Below, piece after piece: positions 1-5,957 of a DNA stretch of 8,050 bases; the stretch's first letter is position 1, and each line of letters starts with the position of its first letter. Under the pieces are notes generated by a model that was given only the letters and a program-made list of their open reading frames with translations, did no database searches and was not told the origin of the DNA. This DNA is from Caldifarciminota bacterium UBA3079 (lineage in GTDB: Bacteria; Hydrothermota; Tepidihabitantia; Tepidihabitantales; Tepidihabitantaceae). The stretch is from contig DFBN01000027.1 in assembly GCA_002366635.1 (NCBI GenBank), positions 12,708-20,757 on the forward strand, given 5' to 3'. The translations under genes were made by a program, and so were the position numbers.

Positions 1-30
1 TATCCGAAATGCGTCACCCTGAATCTGCAA
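1..30 (-). CDS. rpsM: Possible start of ribosomal protein S13 (partial)
   Basis: Only about ten codons lie inside the window. Read leftward from a TTG at 30 they give M/L-Q-I-Q-G-D-A-F-R-I. The final Arg-Ile would align with the Arg-Ile near the N-terminus of S13 (usual form M-A-R-I-x-G-V-D). The position, 7 nt after the rpmJ stop, is where rpsM normally follows in spc/alpha ribosomal operons. A weak AGGGA sits about 10 nt upstream of the TTG, within the end of rpmJ. The usual short M-A-R-I start is not visible, so the protein would have a slightly extended N-terminus. The alternative reading from a GTG at 17 (V-T-H-F-G) does not resemble S13. The identification rests mainly on gene order and is tentative. 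Confidence 0.35.
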   Translation of the reverse strand, partial: MQIQGDAFRI

Positions 31-37
31 TTCGACG

Positions 38-154
38 CTATCCCTGACGCTGCTTATGCTTAGGGTCACGCTTGCAGATAACTCTGACAACGCCTTTGCG
101 CTTGACAATCTTACAATGGGCACAGCGTTTCTTTACCGATGTCCGAACCTTCAT
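38..154 (-). CDS. rpmJ: 50S ribosomal protein L36 (zinc-ribbon form)
   Basis: This 38-residue protein begins [11 protein letters not shown] and ends KHKQRQG, the typical sequence of bacterial L36, the smallest protein of the large ribosomal subunit. The zinc-ribbon ligands are all present: Cys11, Cys14, Cys27 and His33. It is therefore the zinc-binding (C+) form rather than the zinc-free paralogue used under zinc starvation. The length is exactly that of the family. The ATG start is preceded by a strong Shine-Dalgarno sequence, and the gene lies 10 nt after infA in the same direction, as in many spc-type operons. Its stop codon is TAG. The identification is secure. Confidence 0.97.
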   Translation of the reverse strand: MKVRTSVKKRCAHCKIVKRKGVVRVICKRDPKHKQRQG

Positions 155-157
155 CTC

Positions 158-166
158 ATCTCCTTT
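158..166 (-). promoter_or_regulatory. Strong Shine-Dalgarno site of rpmJ
   Basis: On the minus strand this reads AAAGGAGAT, with the GGAG core 5 nt before the rpmJ ATG. It overlaps the infA stop codon (165-167). It is one of only two strong Shine-Dalgarno sequences in the window, and it shows that the host ribosome uses a canonical anti-Shine-Dalgarno sequence. Confidence 0.85.
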
Positions 167-383
167 ATTTGAACCGGTAGATTATTCTACCGCGATTCAG
201 GTCATAAAGTGAAAACTCCACAGTTACCCGGTCACCAGGAAGAATCCTTATCCAGTATTTCCGCATACGACCTGAAACATGAGCAATTACCTTGTGGCCG
301 TTGTCCAGTTCTACCCGGAAAGTAGCACTCGGCAAAGCCTCGGTGATAACACCTTCGAGCTGAATCAGGTCTTTCTTAGCCAT
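165..383 (-). CDS. infA: Translation initiation factor IF-1
   Basis: IF-1 binds the ribosomal A site during initiation and works with IF-2 and IF-3. The 72-residue product has the family length and its single OB-fold hallmarks: E-A-L-P-x-A-x-F-R-V-E-L near residues 16-26, [14 protein letters not shown] at 28-41, and [12 protein letters not shown] with Y-D-L-N-R-G-R-I near the end. The ATG start at 383 lies inside the 3' end of map, an 8-nt overlap. No Shine-Dalgarno sequence is visible upstream, so translation is probably coupled to map. rpmJ follows after 10 nt. Placement between map and rpmJ is the common arrangement in Gram-positives and many other phyla. Nothing in the protein looks aberrant. 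Confidence 0.97.
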   Translation of the reverse strand: MAKKDLIQLEGVITEALPSATFRVELDNGHKVIAHVSGRMRKYWIRILPGDRVTVEFSLYDLNRGRIIYRFK

Positions 384-1131
384 TTTGCAAAGTCAATATT
401 TCTGGCTCACCGTCTGTTACCAATATCGTGTTCTCATAATGCGCGGACGGCTTGCCGTCTGAAGTAACCACGGTCCATCCGTTCGCAAGCGTCGCTACCT
501 CGAAACCACCTATATTCACCATCGGCTCAATCGCTAATGTCATTCCGGTCTTCAACCGTACCCCACGGCCCGGCCTGCCGAAATTCGGTATCGAAGGTTC
601 CTCATGCAGTTTCAGACCGACTCCGTGACCACAGAGCTCTCTGACAACAGAATATCCCTTTTTTTCCACATAATGCTGAACCGCGGCACCAATATCTGAA
701 ACACGGTTCCCGGCCCTGGCGTTTGTGGCTCCGGCCCGGAAAGAAGCTTCTGTAGTCCTAATCAGGGAATGAACTTCTGGTTTCACTTTACCTACCTCGA
801 ATGTGCGGGCCGCATCCGCAATAAAACCATTTTTGGTCACACCTATATCCACCTTCACAATATCACCTTCAACCAGTTTCCGCTCACTCGGAATACCGTG
901 CACTACTTCTTCGTTTACACTGATGCATGCCGCCGCCGGAAATCCATGGTAGCCCTTGAAAGTAGGAGTGCTGCCGTGCGAAAGGATGAAACTTTCACAG
1001 ACCTGGTCCAACTCATTCAAACTGACCCCGGGCCGAATCTCAGCTTCAACAGTAGCCAGAGTCTCGGCCAGAATTCTGCTTGCCGCACGGATTCCTTCAA
1101 TCTCGCGCTTGGACTTTATATAAACCGCCAA
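376..1131 (-). CDS. map: Methionine aminopeptidase, type I
   Basis: This enzyme removes the initiator methionine from nascent proteins whose second residue is small. The 251-residue length is typical of bacterial type Ia enzymes. The five metal ligands of the pita-bread fold are all present: Asp95 (VKVDIG), Asp106 (IADAART), His169 (CGHGVG), Glu202 (AIEPM) and Glu233 (HYENT). The two active-site histidines are also visible, His78 (VVHG) and His176 (LHEEP). There is no SH3-like N-terminal extension. The start is TTG at 1131, giving [15 protein letters not shown]; it is supported by a GAGGT Shine-Dalgarno sequence at a suitable distance, and the first residues match the family. The gene begins 9 nt after adk and overlaps infA by 8 nt, so it is in one operon with both. 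Confidence 0.97.
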   Translation of the reverse strand: MAVYIKSKREIEGIRAASRILAETLATVEAEIRPGVSLNELDQVCESFILSHGSTPTFKGYHGFPAAACISVNEEVVHGIPSERKLVEGDIVKVDIGVTKNGFIADAARTFEVGKVKPEVHSLIRTTEASFRAGATNARAGNRVSDIGAAVQHYVEKKGYSVVRELCGHGVGLKLHEEPSIPNFGRPGRGVRLKTGMTLAIEPMVNIGGFEVATLANGWTVVTSDGKPSAHYENTILVTDGEPEILTLQNG

Positions 1132-1135
1132 TACA

Positions 1136-1140
1136 ACCTC
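1136..1140 (-). promoter_or_regulatory. Shine-Dalgarno site that fixes the TTG start of map
   Basis: On the minus strand GAGGT lies immediately after the adk TAA stop (1141-1143) and 4 nt before the TTG at 1131; a further purine-rich AAGGAA overlaps the adk end. This placement favours the TTG over any internal ATG as the start of map. Confidence 0.6.
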
Positions 1141-1791
1141 TTATTCCTTTCCGGTTTCGAGAATCCGCTTCAACTCTTCAAATACCTTATCACGGCCAAG
1201 TTCACCCGCAATCCGTTCCAGTTTGAACTTATCCTCATAGAACTTGATAAGCGGTTCGGTCTGCTCACGATAAACATCGAGCCGACGCCGGATGGTTTCC
1301 TCTTTATCATCCTCACGCTGGTAAAGTTCCCCCCCGCACTCATCGCAAATCCCTTCCTTCCTGGACGGCCTGAAAGTCAGGTTGTAAATCTTCTTGCACT
1401 TCCGGCACTGCCGCCTTGCAGTCAGCCGTCTGATAACCTCATCATCTGCAAGGTCAATCAGAACGACTGCGTCAACCTTAAGCCCGTGGCCATCAAGCAC
1501 CCGACCAAAACCCTCGGCCTGAGGAATAGTGCGCGGAAAACCATCATACACTATCGGCTTACCAACATGCTCAGCAATAAAAGCGTTCACGACCTCAATC
1601 ACGACCGAATCCGGAACCAGCCGGCCCGAAGTAACATATTCCTTCACCTCATACCCTACCGGAGTCTTCCGCTTGATATGGTCACGGAATACATCCCCGG
1701 TCGAATAATGGACAAAGCCGAGCCTTTCATGCATCAACTCGGCTTGGGTGCCTTTACCGCTGCCCGGAGGTCCTAACAAAACTACATTCAT
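1141..1791 (-). CDS. adk: Adenylate kinase with zinc-type LID
   Basis: Adenylate kinase interconverts ATP plus AMP with two ADP in the cytoplasm. Read from the ATG at 1791 the protein has 216 residues, close to the usual 214-217. The P-loop GPPGSGKGT is at residues 7-15, the AMP-binding TGD motif at 31-33, and DGFPRT at 83-88. The LID carries four cysteines, C129-x2-C132 and C149-x2-C152, a structural zinc site as in Bacillus and many other lineages but not E. coli. The reading frame stays open to 1857, adding 22 codons. I reject that extension because it crosses the predicted promoter, and AAGGT at 1797-1801 is correctly placed for the ATG at 1791. This is the first gene of the leftward operon. 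secY, which often precedes adk, is not upstream here. Confidence 0.97.
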   Translation of the reverse strand: MNVVLLGPPGSGKGTQAELMHERLGFVHYSTGDVFRDHIKRKTPVGYEVKEYVTSGRLVPDSVVIEVVNAFIAEHVGKPIVYDGFPRTIPQAEGFGRVLDGHGLKVDAVVLIDLADDEVIRRLTARRQCRKCKKIYNLTFRPSRKEGICDECGGELYQREDDKEETIRRRLDVYREQTEPLIKFYEDKFKLERIAGELGRDKVFEELKRILETGKE

Positions 1792-1816
1792 TTCATACCT
1801 TAATAAAAGATACGCC

Positions 1817-1844
1817 AGTCTATTAACTTTTGGGCAACTGTCAA
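1817..1844 (-). promoter_or_regulatory. Sigma70-like promoter of the adk-map-infA-rpmJ unit
   Basis: On the minus strand a perfect -35 box TTGACA (1844-1839) is followed by a 16-bp spacer and TAGACT (1822-1817), a 4/6 match to TATAAT. Transcription should start near 1810, leaving a leader of about 20 nt containing the AAGGT Shine-Dalgarno sequence of adk. This position also rules out the longer adk reading from 1857. The match is read by eye; no transcript data are available. Confidence 0.65.
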
Positions 1845-1889
1845 GCCAACACCGCATTTACAACCACCAAATCCTGAAGCTGATTAGAC

Positions 1890-1917
1890 TTGACACTGGA
1901 ATGGTTTAGACTAGTCT
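1890..1917 (+). promoter_or_regulatory. Sigma70-like promoter of the mreB operon
   Basis: A perfect TTGACA (1890-1895) is followed by a 16-bp spacer and TAGTCT (1912-1917), a 3/6 match to TATAAT. The layout repeats that of the adk promoter facing the other way. A start 6-7 nt beyond the -10 box falls at about 1923-1924, on the GTG-GTG start codons of mreB, so the transcript would be leaderless. The -10 box is weak by consensus, and an unseen promoter further upstream remains possible. Confidence 0.5.
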
Positions 1918-1918
1918 A
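1907..1918. repeat. Perfect 12-bp palindrome over the mreB -10 region
   Basis: TAGACTAGTCTA is fully self-complementary and covers the proposed -10 box. The 7-mer TTAGACT at its left edge (1906-1912) is repeated exactly at 1884-1890, 22 bp or about two helical turns upstream, next to the -35 box. A further AGTCTAT at 1817-1823 matches the right edge (1913-1919). This could be an operator for a dimeric regulator. Part of the repetition could simply be shared -10 sequence. Confidence 0.5.
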
Positions 1919-1920
1919 TC

Positions 1921-2967
1921 GTGGTGCGAATTTCTGGTTTCTTCAAGAGCATAGTCGAGCGATTCACCAACGACATCGCCATTGACCTTGGAACATCAAA
2001 AACCCTGATTTATGTCAAAGGCAAAGGCATCGAGCTCCGTGAACCATCGATAGTGGCAATCGACAGCAATACCACCGAAGTTGTAGCGGTCGGAACCGAA
2101 GCAAAAAAAATGCTCGGCCGGACCCCGGGCAGCATTCAGGTAATTCGACCGATGAAAGACGGCGTCATAGCAGACTTCGGCATGGTTGAAATAATGCTTA
2201 AAACATATATCGGCATCGTCCAGAAGAAAAAGCTGTTTGTGCGGCCCCGCATCATCGTATGCGTTCCTTCGGGAATCACCGAAGTAGAAAAGCGTGCGGT
2301 GCGCGATTCGGTTGAGGCATCGGGCGCGCGCGAAATCTACTTAGCCTCAGAACCGATTGCAGCGGCCATCGGTGTGGGCCTGCCGGTAGAAACTCCGACC
2401 GGAAACATGATTATCGACATCGGCGGTGGAACAACAGAAATCGCAGTAGTTGCGCTTTCCGGAGTGGTAAACTCGGCATCAATAAGGATCGCCGGTGATG
2501 AAATGGACGAAGCAGTAATAAACTTCATAAAAAAGAACTACAATTTGATTATCGGAGAACAGACCGCCGAGAATATCAAAATCGCCATCGGCTCTGCATA
2601 CGCAACTGGCAAGGAAGAAACCATGGAAGTCAAAGGTCGGGACCTGGTTTCGGGAATTCCGAAAACCATCAGGATAAACAGCACCAAAGTGCGAGAATCC
2701 CTGGAAGAACCGATAGCATTGATAGTTGATGCGGTCAGACTGGCCCTGGAGAAAACGCCACCAGAACTCGCTGCCGATATTGTTGACCGCGGAATCTATA
2801 TGTGCGGTGGCGGCTCTCTGCTCCGGGGCATAGACCTGCTCATCAAGGAGGAAACAAGCCTGCCGGTTTGTGTAGCTGAGAACGCAATTGAAAGTGTTGT
2901 CAGAGGGGCGGGCAGAATTCTGGAAAATATCAAGCTGAACGAGAAACTGATACTCAGAGCAAAGTAG
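1921..2967 (+). CDS. mreB: Rod-shape-determining actin homologue MreB
   Basis: MreB forms antiparallel membrane-bound filaments that guide lateral wall synthesis. The 348-residue protein has the actin-fold nucleotide motifs: phosphate-1 D22-L-G-T-S-K-T, S-E-P-I-A-A-A-I-G with Glu144, phosphate-2 D166-I-G-G-G-T-T-E, and the adenosine motif G-G-G-S-L-L-R-G at 296-303. Residues 2-16 look like an amphipathic membrane helix (I4, F7, F8, I11, V12 and F15 against R3, K9 and R14), and L105-F106 match a hydrophobic membrane loop known in MreB. An in-frame TAG at 1912-1914 leaves only GTG at 1921 or 1924 as start codons. No Shine-Dalgarno sequence precedes them, consistent with a leaderless message. 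Near the C-terminus A-E-N-A-I-E-S-V replaces the usual A-E-D-P-L-x-x-V. It is the first gene of the elongasome operon. Confidence 0.97.
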   Translation: MVRISGFFKSIVERFTNDIAIDLGTSKTLIYVKGKGIELREPSIVAIDSNTTEVVAVGTEAKKMLGRTPGSIQVIRPMKDGVIADFGMVEIMLKTYIGIVQKKKLFVRPRIIVCVPSGITEVEKRAVRDSVEASGAREIYLASEPIAAAIGVGLPVETPTGNMIIDIGGGTTEIAVVALSGVVNSASIRIAGDEMDEAVINFIKKNYNLIIGEQTAENIKIAIGSAYATGKEETMEVKGRDLVSGIPKTIRINSTKVRESLEEPIALIVDAVRLALEKTPPELAADIVDRGIYMCGGGSLLRGIDLLIKEETSLPVCVAENAIESVVRGAGRILENIKLNEKLILRAK

Positions 2968-2968
2968 C

Positions 2969-3805
2969 TTGCACCGCAAGAAATTTGGCACCTGGCAGGA
3001 CCGGGCATCCTGGTTCCTCATCTTTCTGGGTCTGGTTATGCTGCTTATTCCAAAGACAACAAGGATTGTAATTACCGTGCCGATTCAGACTGCACTACTC
3101 GCACCATTGCGCGGAACCTCGATACTCAAGCGTAATATCTTCCGGCTCAAGGCAGAAAACCGACGCCTTTCACTCCTGGCAACCGAACTTGCGGTTGAGA
3201 ATGCCAGACTCGAAACCGTAAGCCGTCATACCTCAGCATTCCCGGAAGGGCTCGACCTGGTTAGCGCACCAATCATCACCCGTGACCTCATAACTCTGGA
3301 ACGATACTTGGTTGTCAGCCGTGGCAGGAAACACAAAATCAGGCTTGGCGCACCCGCACTTTCTGCCGACGGTATTATCGGAAAGGTGATTGCGGTCGGA
3401 AATCACCAGGCACTTATCCAGACAATATTCGACCCTGACTTAAGGATTGCGGTGACAAATCTCCGTTCCCGGATTACGGCTTTGGCCCGGCCCGATGGCT
3501 ATCACCTGCTCAAACTGGACTATGCGCCAAAGGCCTCTGATTTCAAGCCGGGTGACACCATTGTAACCGCAGGCCTGGGTGGGACATTTCCGAAAGGTCT
3601 GCGACTGGGGATTGTGGTTTCTGTCCTGGATGAACCGAATGACCTTTTCAAATCAGTCAAACTTCGGCCATTTTGTGACATTGCCAGACTTGAGGAAGTA
3701 TTCCTCCTGAGAATCCCGCCGGGTACCAGCCGTTATCAAAAATCAGGCTGGCTCGATAATATCGGCCCTTTGGAAATACATGCCCCTGAAGAACCTGATT
3801 TCTGA
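2969..3805 (+). CDS. mreC: Rod-shape-determining protein MreC
   Basis: MreC is a bitopic periplasmic scaffold that activates PBP2-RodA. The 278 residues show a short basic cytoplasmic N-terminus, one membrane helix at about 14-28 (SWFLIFLGLVMLLIP), a coiled-coil stretch at about 52-86 (LKAENRRLSLLATELAVENARL), and the double beta-barrel domain at about 95-250. Family hallmarks are G-D-T-I-V-T-A-G-L-G-G-T-F-P-K-G-L (195-211) and V-K-L-R-P-F-C-D-I-A-R-L-E-E-V (230-244). The start is TTG at 2969, one base after the mreB stop. The frame upstream is closed by a TGA at 2948-2950 with no other start codon between, so TTG is effectively forced. Only weak AGAG-like purines precede it, suggesting coupling to mreB. 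Its TGA stop shares its A with the mreD ATG. Confidence 0.95.
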   Translation: MHRKKFGTWQDRASWFLIFLGLVMLLIPKTTRIVITVPIQTALLAPLRGTSILKRNIFRLKAENRRLSLLATELAVENARLETVSRHTSAFPEGLDLVSAPIITRDLITLERYLVVSRGRKHKIRLGAPALSADGIIGKVIAVGNHQALIQTIFDPDLRIAVTNLRSRITALARPDGYHLLKLDYAPKASDFKPGDTIVTAGLGGTFPKGLRLGIVVSVLDEPNDLFKSVKLRPFCDIARLEEVFLLRIPPGTSRYQKSGWLDNIGPLEIHAPEEPDF

Positions 3806-4251
3806 TGAGACAATTCCTGGCCGCATTATTCCTTTATTTACTCTTTCTGATTCAAGCCGGTCTGGCACCGTTTGGCCCGGACCTGATTCTTCTTGCGCTC
3901 TTCGTTTTTGCATTGCACGAAAACAAACTCCTCATAACCATTCTTGCATTCCTGGCCGGTCTCTGCCTTGACCTGACCGCACCCCAAACCATCGGGATAA
4001 ATATCCTGATTTATTCCGGACTTGCATATGGGATAGCATCTCTGCATTCGATTATCTATCGTGGCCACTGGTACCTGACCGGCCTTGTCCTGGTCGGCCT
4101 TGCAATCAAATACTCTGCTTATGCCCTGGTCGGTGCGGGTATTCCCGGTCTCATGCCCCTGATAATATCATCGGTAATTACCATCGTGCTTGCCGTGCCG
4201 GCCGACCTCTTTATCTCAAGACTCTTCTATCACCAGTGGAAAACAAACTGA
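3805..4251 (+). CDS. mreD: Rod-shape-determining membrane protein MreD
   Basis: MreD is a small integral inner-membrane protein of the elongasome that binds MreC. The 148-residue product is almost entirely hydrophobic, with about five or six membrane segments (roughly 4-20, 25-37, 42-57, 62-80, 91-111 and 116-138). Family features are P-D-L-I-L-L near residue 25 and G-L-C-L-D-L-T-A-P-Q-T-I-G-I-N at 52-66, matching the D-L-x5-G pattern of MreD. The ATG overlaps the mreC stop by one base (TGATG), and the 3' end overlaps mrdA by 16 nt. There is no good Shine-Dalgarno sequence. The sequence diverges fast in this family, so context adds weight to the assignment. Confidence 0.92.
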   Translation: MRQFLAALFLYLLFLIQAGLAPFGPDLILLALFVFALHENKLLITILAFLAGLCLDLTAPQTIGINILIYSGLAYGIASLHSIIYRGHWYLTGLVLVGLAIKYSAYALVGAGIPGLMPLIISSVITIVLAVPADLFISRLFYHQWKTN

Positions 4252-5957
4252 AGCGCCTGACCCAGATTCTTTTAATCCTTTTCGGAATCCTGTCCCTGCG
4301 CCTTGTCCAACTTCAACTCGTCCAGGGAAAAAGATACGCCCGGCTAAGCGACCGCAACCGGATAAGAAAGATAATCCTGCCCGGTCCGCGTGGCCGCATC
4401 TTTGACCGGACCGGCAAACTGATTGCAGATACCAGACCCTCTTTTACCGTATCCGTTATCCCGACTGAAATGGATGACAGCACCCTGCCTGTCCTTGCGC
4501 GCCTGCTCAAACTCGAACCCGAGAAACTCAACCGACTCGTCAAGCCGATTGCATTCATGTCTTCGCCGGTAAAAGTCAAACGCAACCTGGACCGGACCAC
4601 CGCATTCGCAATTGAGGAAAACAGATTCCGCCTGTCCGGTGTGCGCATAAGCGTTGACCCGGTCCGCTCATATCCAACAGCCGGACTATACTGTCACATC
4701 CTTGGCCATCTCGGTGAAATCGGCCGGCAGGAACTGAAAAAAGACACGACACACCGGCTTCTTGATTACATAGGTCGGGATGGTATCGAAGCCCGGTATG
4801 AAAACCTGCTTCGTGGACACGATGGTTGCGAATATATCGAGATTGACGCAAGGGGGCATGAAATCGGGCCTTTACCTGAGAAACGGTCAGCCCCTGCAGT
4901 TCCGGGCAAAGACCTTTATCTCACCGTAGACCAGAGACTCCAGGGCCTTGCATACCGGCTCATATCTCAATATGACAAAGCCGCAGTCGTCGGAATCGAA
5001 ATCAAGACCGGTGCGGTTCTCTGTCTTGCCTCCAGGCCCGGATTCGACCCAGGCATATTTACTCAGGCGATTTCCCCCAAAACCTGGGACAGCCTTGTGT
5101 CCAATCCGAACAAGCCATTTTTCAATCGTGCCGTGAATGCAGGTTATCCCCCGGGAAGCGCATTCAAGCCCATTGTAGCCTTGGCCGCACTCAACCAGGG
5201 AATCGTTACTACCCGGACCCGTTTCAAACCCTGCAGCGGTTCTTTCCACTATGGCAACCGCATCTATAAATGCTGGACCCGTCACGGTAGCCTGAACCTC
5301 CTGGGTGCCATTACGCAATCCTGCAATATTTACTTCTATCAGCTTGGGCTCAAACTGGGACTGGACAGCCTCGTATCCTTCTGCAAATCCCTGCCACTCG
5401 GAAAGCCAACCGGTATTGACCTGCCGACAGAAAACCCGGGCATCATTCCGTCCAGAAAATGGCTCGATTCCAGATACGGCAAATGGACAAAAGGTATACT
5501 TCTGAACTTTGCCATCGGCCAGGGAGAAATTCTCGTAACCCCTTTGCAAATGGCCCTGACATATGCGGCCATTGCCAATAACGGCAAGTATCATGAACCC
5601 TACCTGCTTGACCATATAGATTCGGCCGGGAAAACGATTCGCAATATCTCTACCACAAAACACGAGATTCGCTCTGAGCCCGAATATCTGGACCAAATCA
5701 AACTGGCACTTGAAAGGGTTGTCGAGCACGGCACAGGTAAAATCGCCCGGCTTAAGGAAATCACCATCGCCGGTAAAACCGGCACGGCCCAGAACCCGAA
5801 AGGGCTCGACCATGCCTGGTTTGTCGGCTATGCGCCGGCAGAAAAACCCCTTGTGGTATTTGCCGTGCTTGTAGAACATGCCGGCCACGGTGGTGTTGTT
5901 GCTGCGCCAATTGCGCGCCAGCTCATAAGGAGATATTTCTCAATTGAAACGCCCTGA
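4236..5957 (+). CDS. mrdA: Penicillin-binding protein 2, elongasome transpeptidase
   Basis: PBP2 is the class B transpeptidase that cross-links peptidoglycan made by RodA during side-wall growth. It has 573 residues: an N-terminal membrane anchor at about 8-28, the PBP dimerisation domain beginning G-P-R-G-R-I-F-D-R at 50-58, then I-G-R-D-G-I-E at 179-185, and the transpeptidase domain from about 225. The three active-site motifs are intact: S308-A-F-K311, S362-C-N364 and K514-T-G-T517. The neighbours mreD and rodA distinguish it from the divisome PBP3. The start is GTG at 4236, inside mreD, with no Shine-Dalgarno sequence. It gives the expected short basic tail before the anchor. Cys333, Cys346, His350 and Cys363 lie where E. 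coli PBP2 is reported to bind zinc. Seven cysteines follow the membrane anchor, an unusual number for an exported protein. Confidence 0.96.
   Translation: MENKLKRLTQILLILFGILSLRLVQLQLVQGKRYARLSDRNRIRKIILPGPRGRIFDRTGKLIADTRPSFTVSVIPTEMDDSTLPVLARLLKLEPEKLNRLVKPIAFMSSPVKVKRNLDRTTAFAIEENRFRLSGVRISVDPVRSYPTAGLYCHILGHLGEIGRQELKKDTTHRLLDYIGRDGIEARYENLLRGHDGCEYIEIDARGHEIGPLPEKRSAPAVPGKDLYLTVDQRLQGLAYRLISQYDKAAVVGIEIKTGAVLCLASRPGFDPGIFTQAISPKTWDSLVSNPNKPFFNRAVNAGYPPGSAFKPIVALAALNQGIVTTRTRFKPCSGSFHYGNRIYKCWTRHGSLNLLGAITQSCNIYFYQLGLKLGLDSLVSFCKSLPLGKPTGIDLPTENPGIIPSRKWLDSRYGKWTKGILLNFAIGQGEILVTPLQMALTYAAIANNGKYHEPYLLDHIDSAGKTIRNISTTKHEIRSEPEYLDQIKLALERVVEHGTGKIARLKEITIAGKTGTAQNPKGLDHAWFVGYAPAEKPLVVFAVLVEHAGHGGVVAAPIARQLIRRYFSIETP
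5927..5934 (+). promoter_or_regulatory. Shine-Dalgarno site of rodA
   Basis: AAGGAGAT inside the 3' end of mrdA precedes the rodA TTG at 5944, with 11 nt between GGAG and the start. It overlaps an in-frame TAA (5926-5928) that closes the rodA frame upstream, so TTG at 5944 is the only conventional start codon. It is the only strong Shine-Dalgarno sequence seen on the plus strand. Confidence 0.8.

Noticed and set aside
769..1776. 335-codon open frame on the plus strand opposite map and adk
   Set aside because: It lies wholly antisense to two genes with intact catalytic motifs, has no recognisable domain, and its translation looks like the complement of conserved coding sequence.
1792..1857. 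22-codon N-terminal extension of adenylate kinase
   Set aside because: It overlaps the -35 and -10 boxes of the predicted promoter, lacks homology to the family, and the ATG at 1791 has a well-placed AAGGT.
1907..1918. Palindrome as a rho-independent terminator
   Set aside because: The arms are only 6 bp with no loop, AT-rich, and there is no run of T; it lies upstream of genes, not after them.
2479..3021. 180-codon minus-strand frame across the mreB-mreC junction
   Set aside because: It is antisense to conserved MreB motifs, without its own promoter or Shine-Dalgarno sequence.
4887..5888. 333-codon open frame on the minus strand opposite mrdA
   Set aside because: It is antisense to the PBP2 transpeptidase domain with all active-site motifs intact, and the product has no family features; it is a by-product of codon bias.
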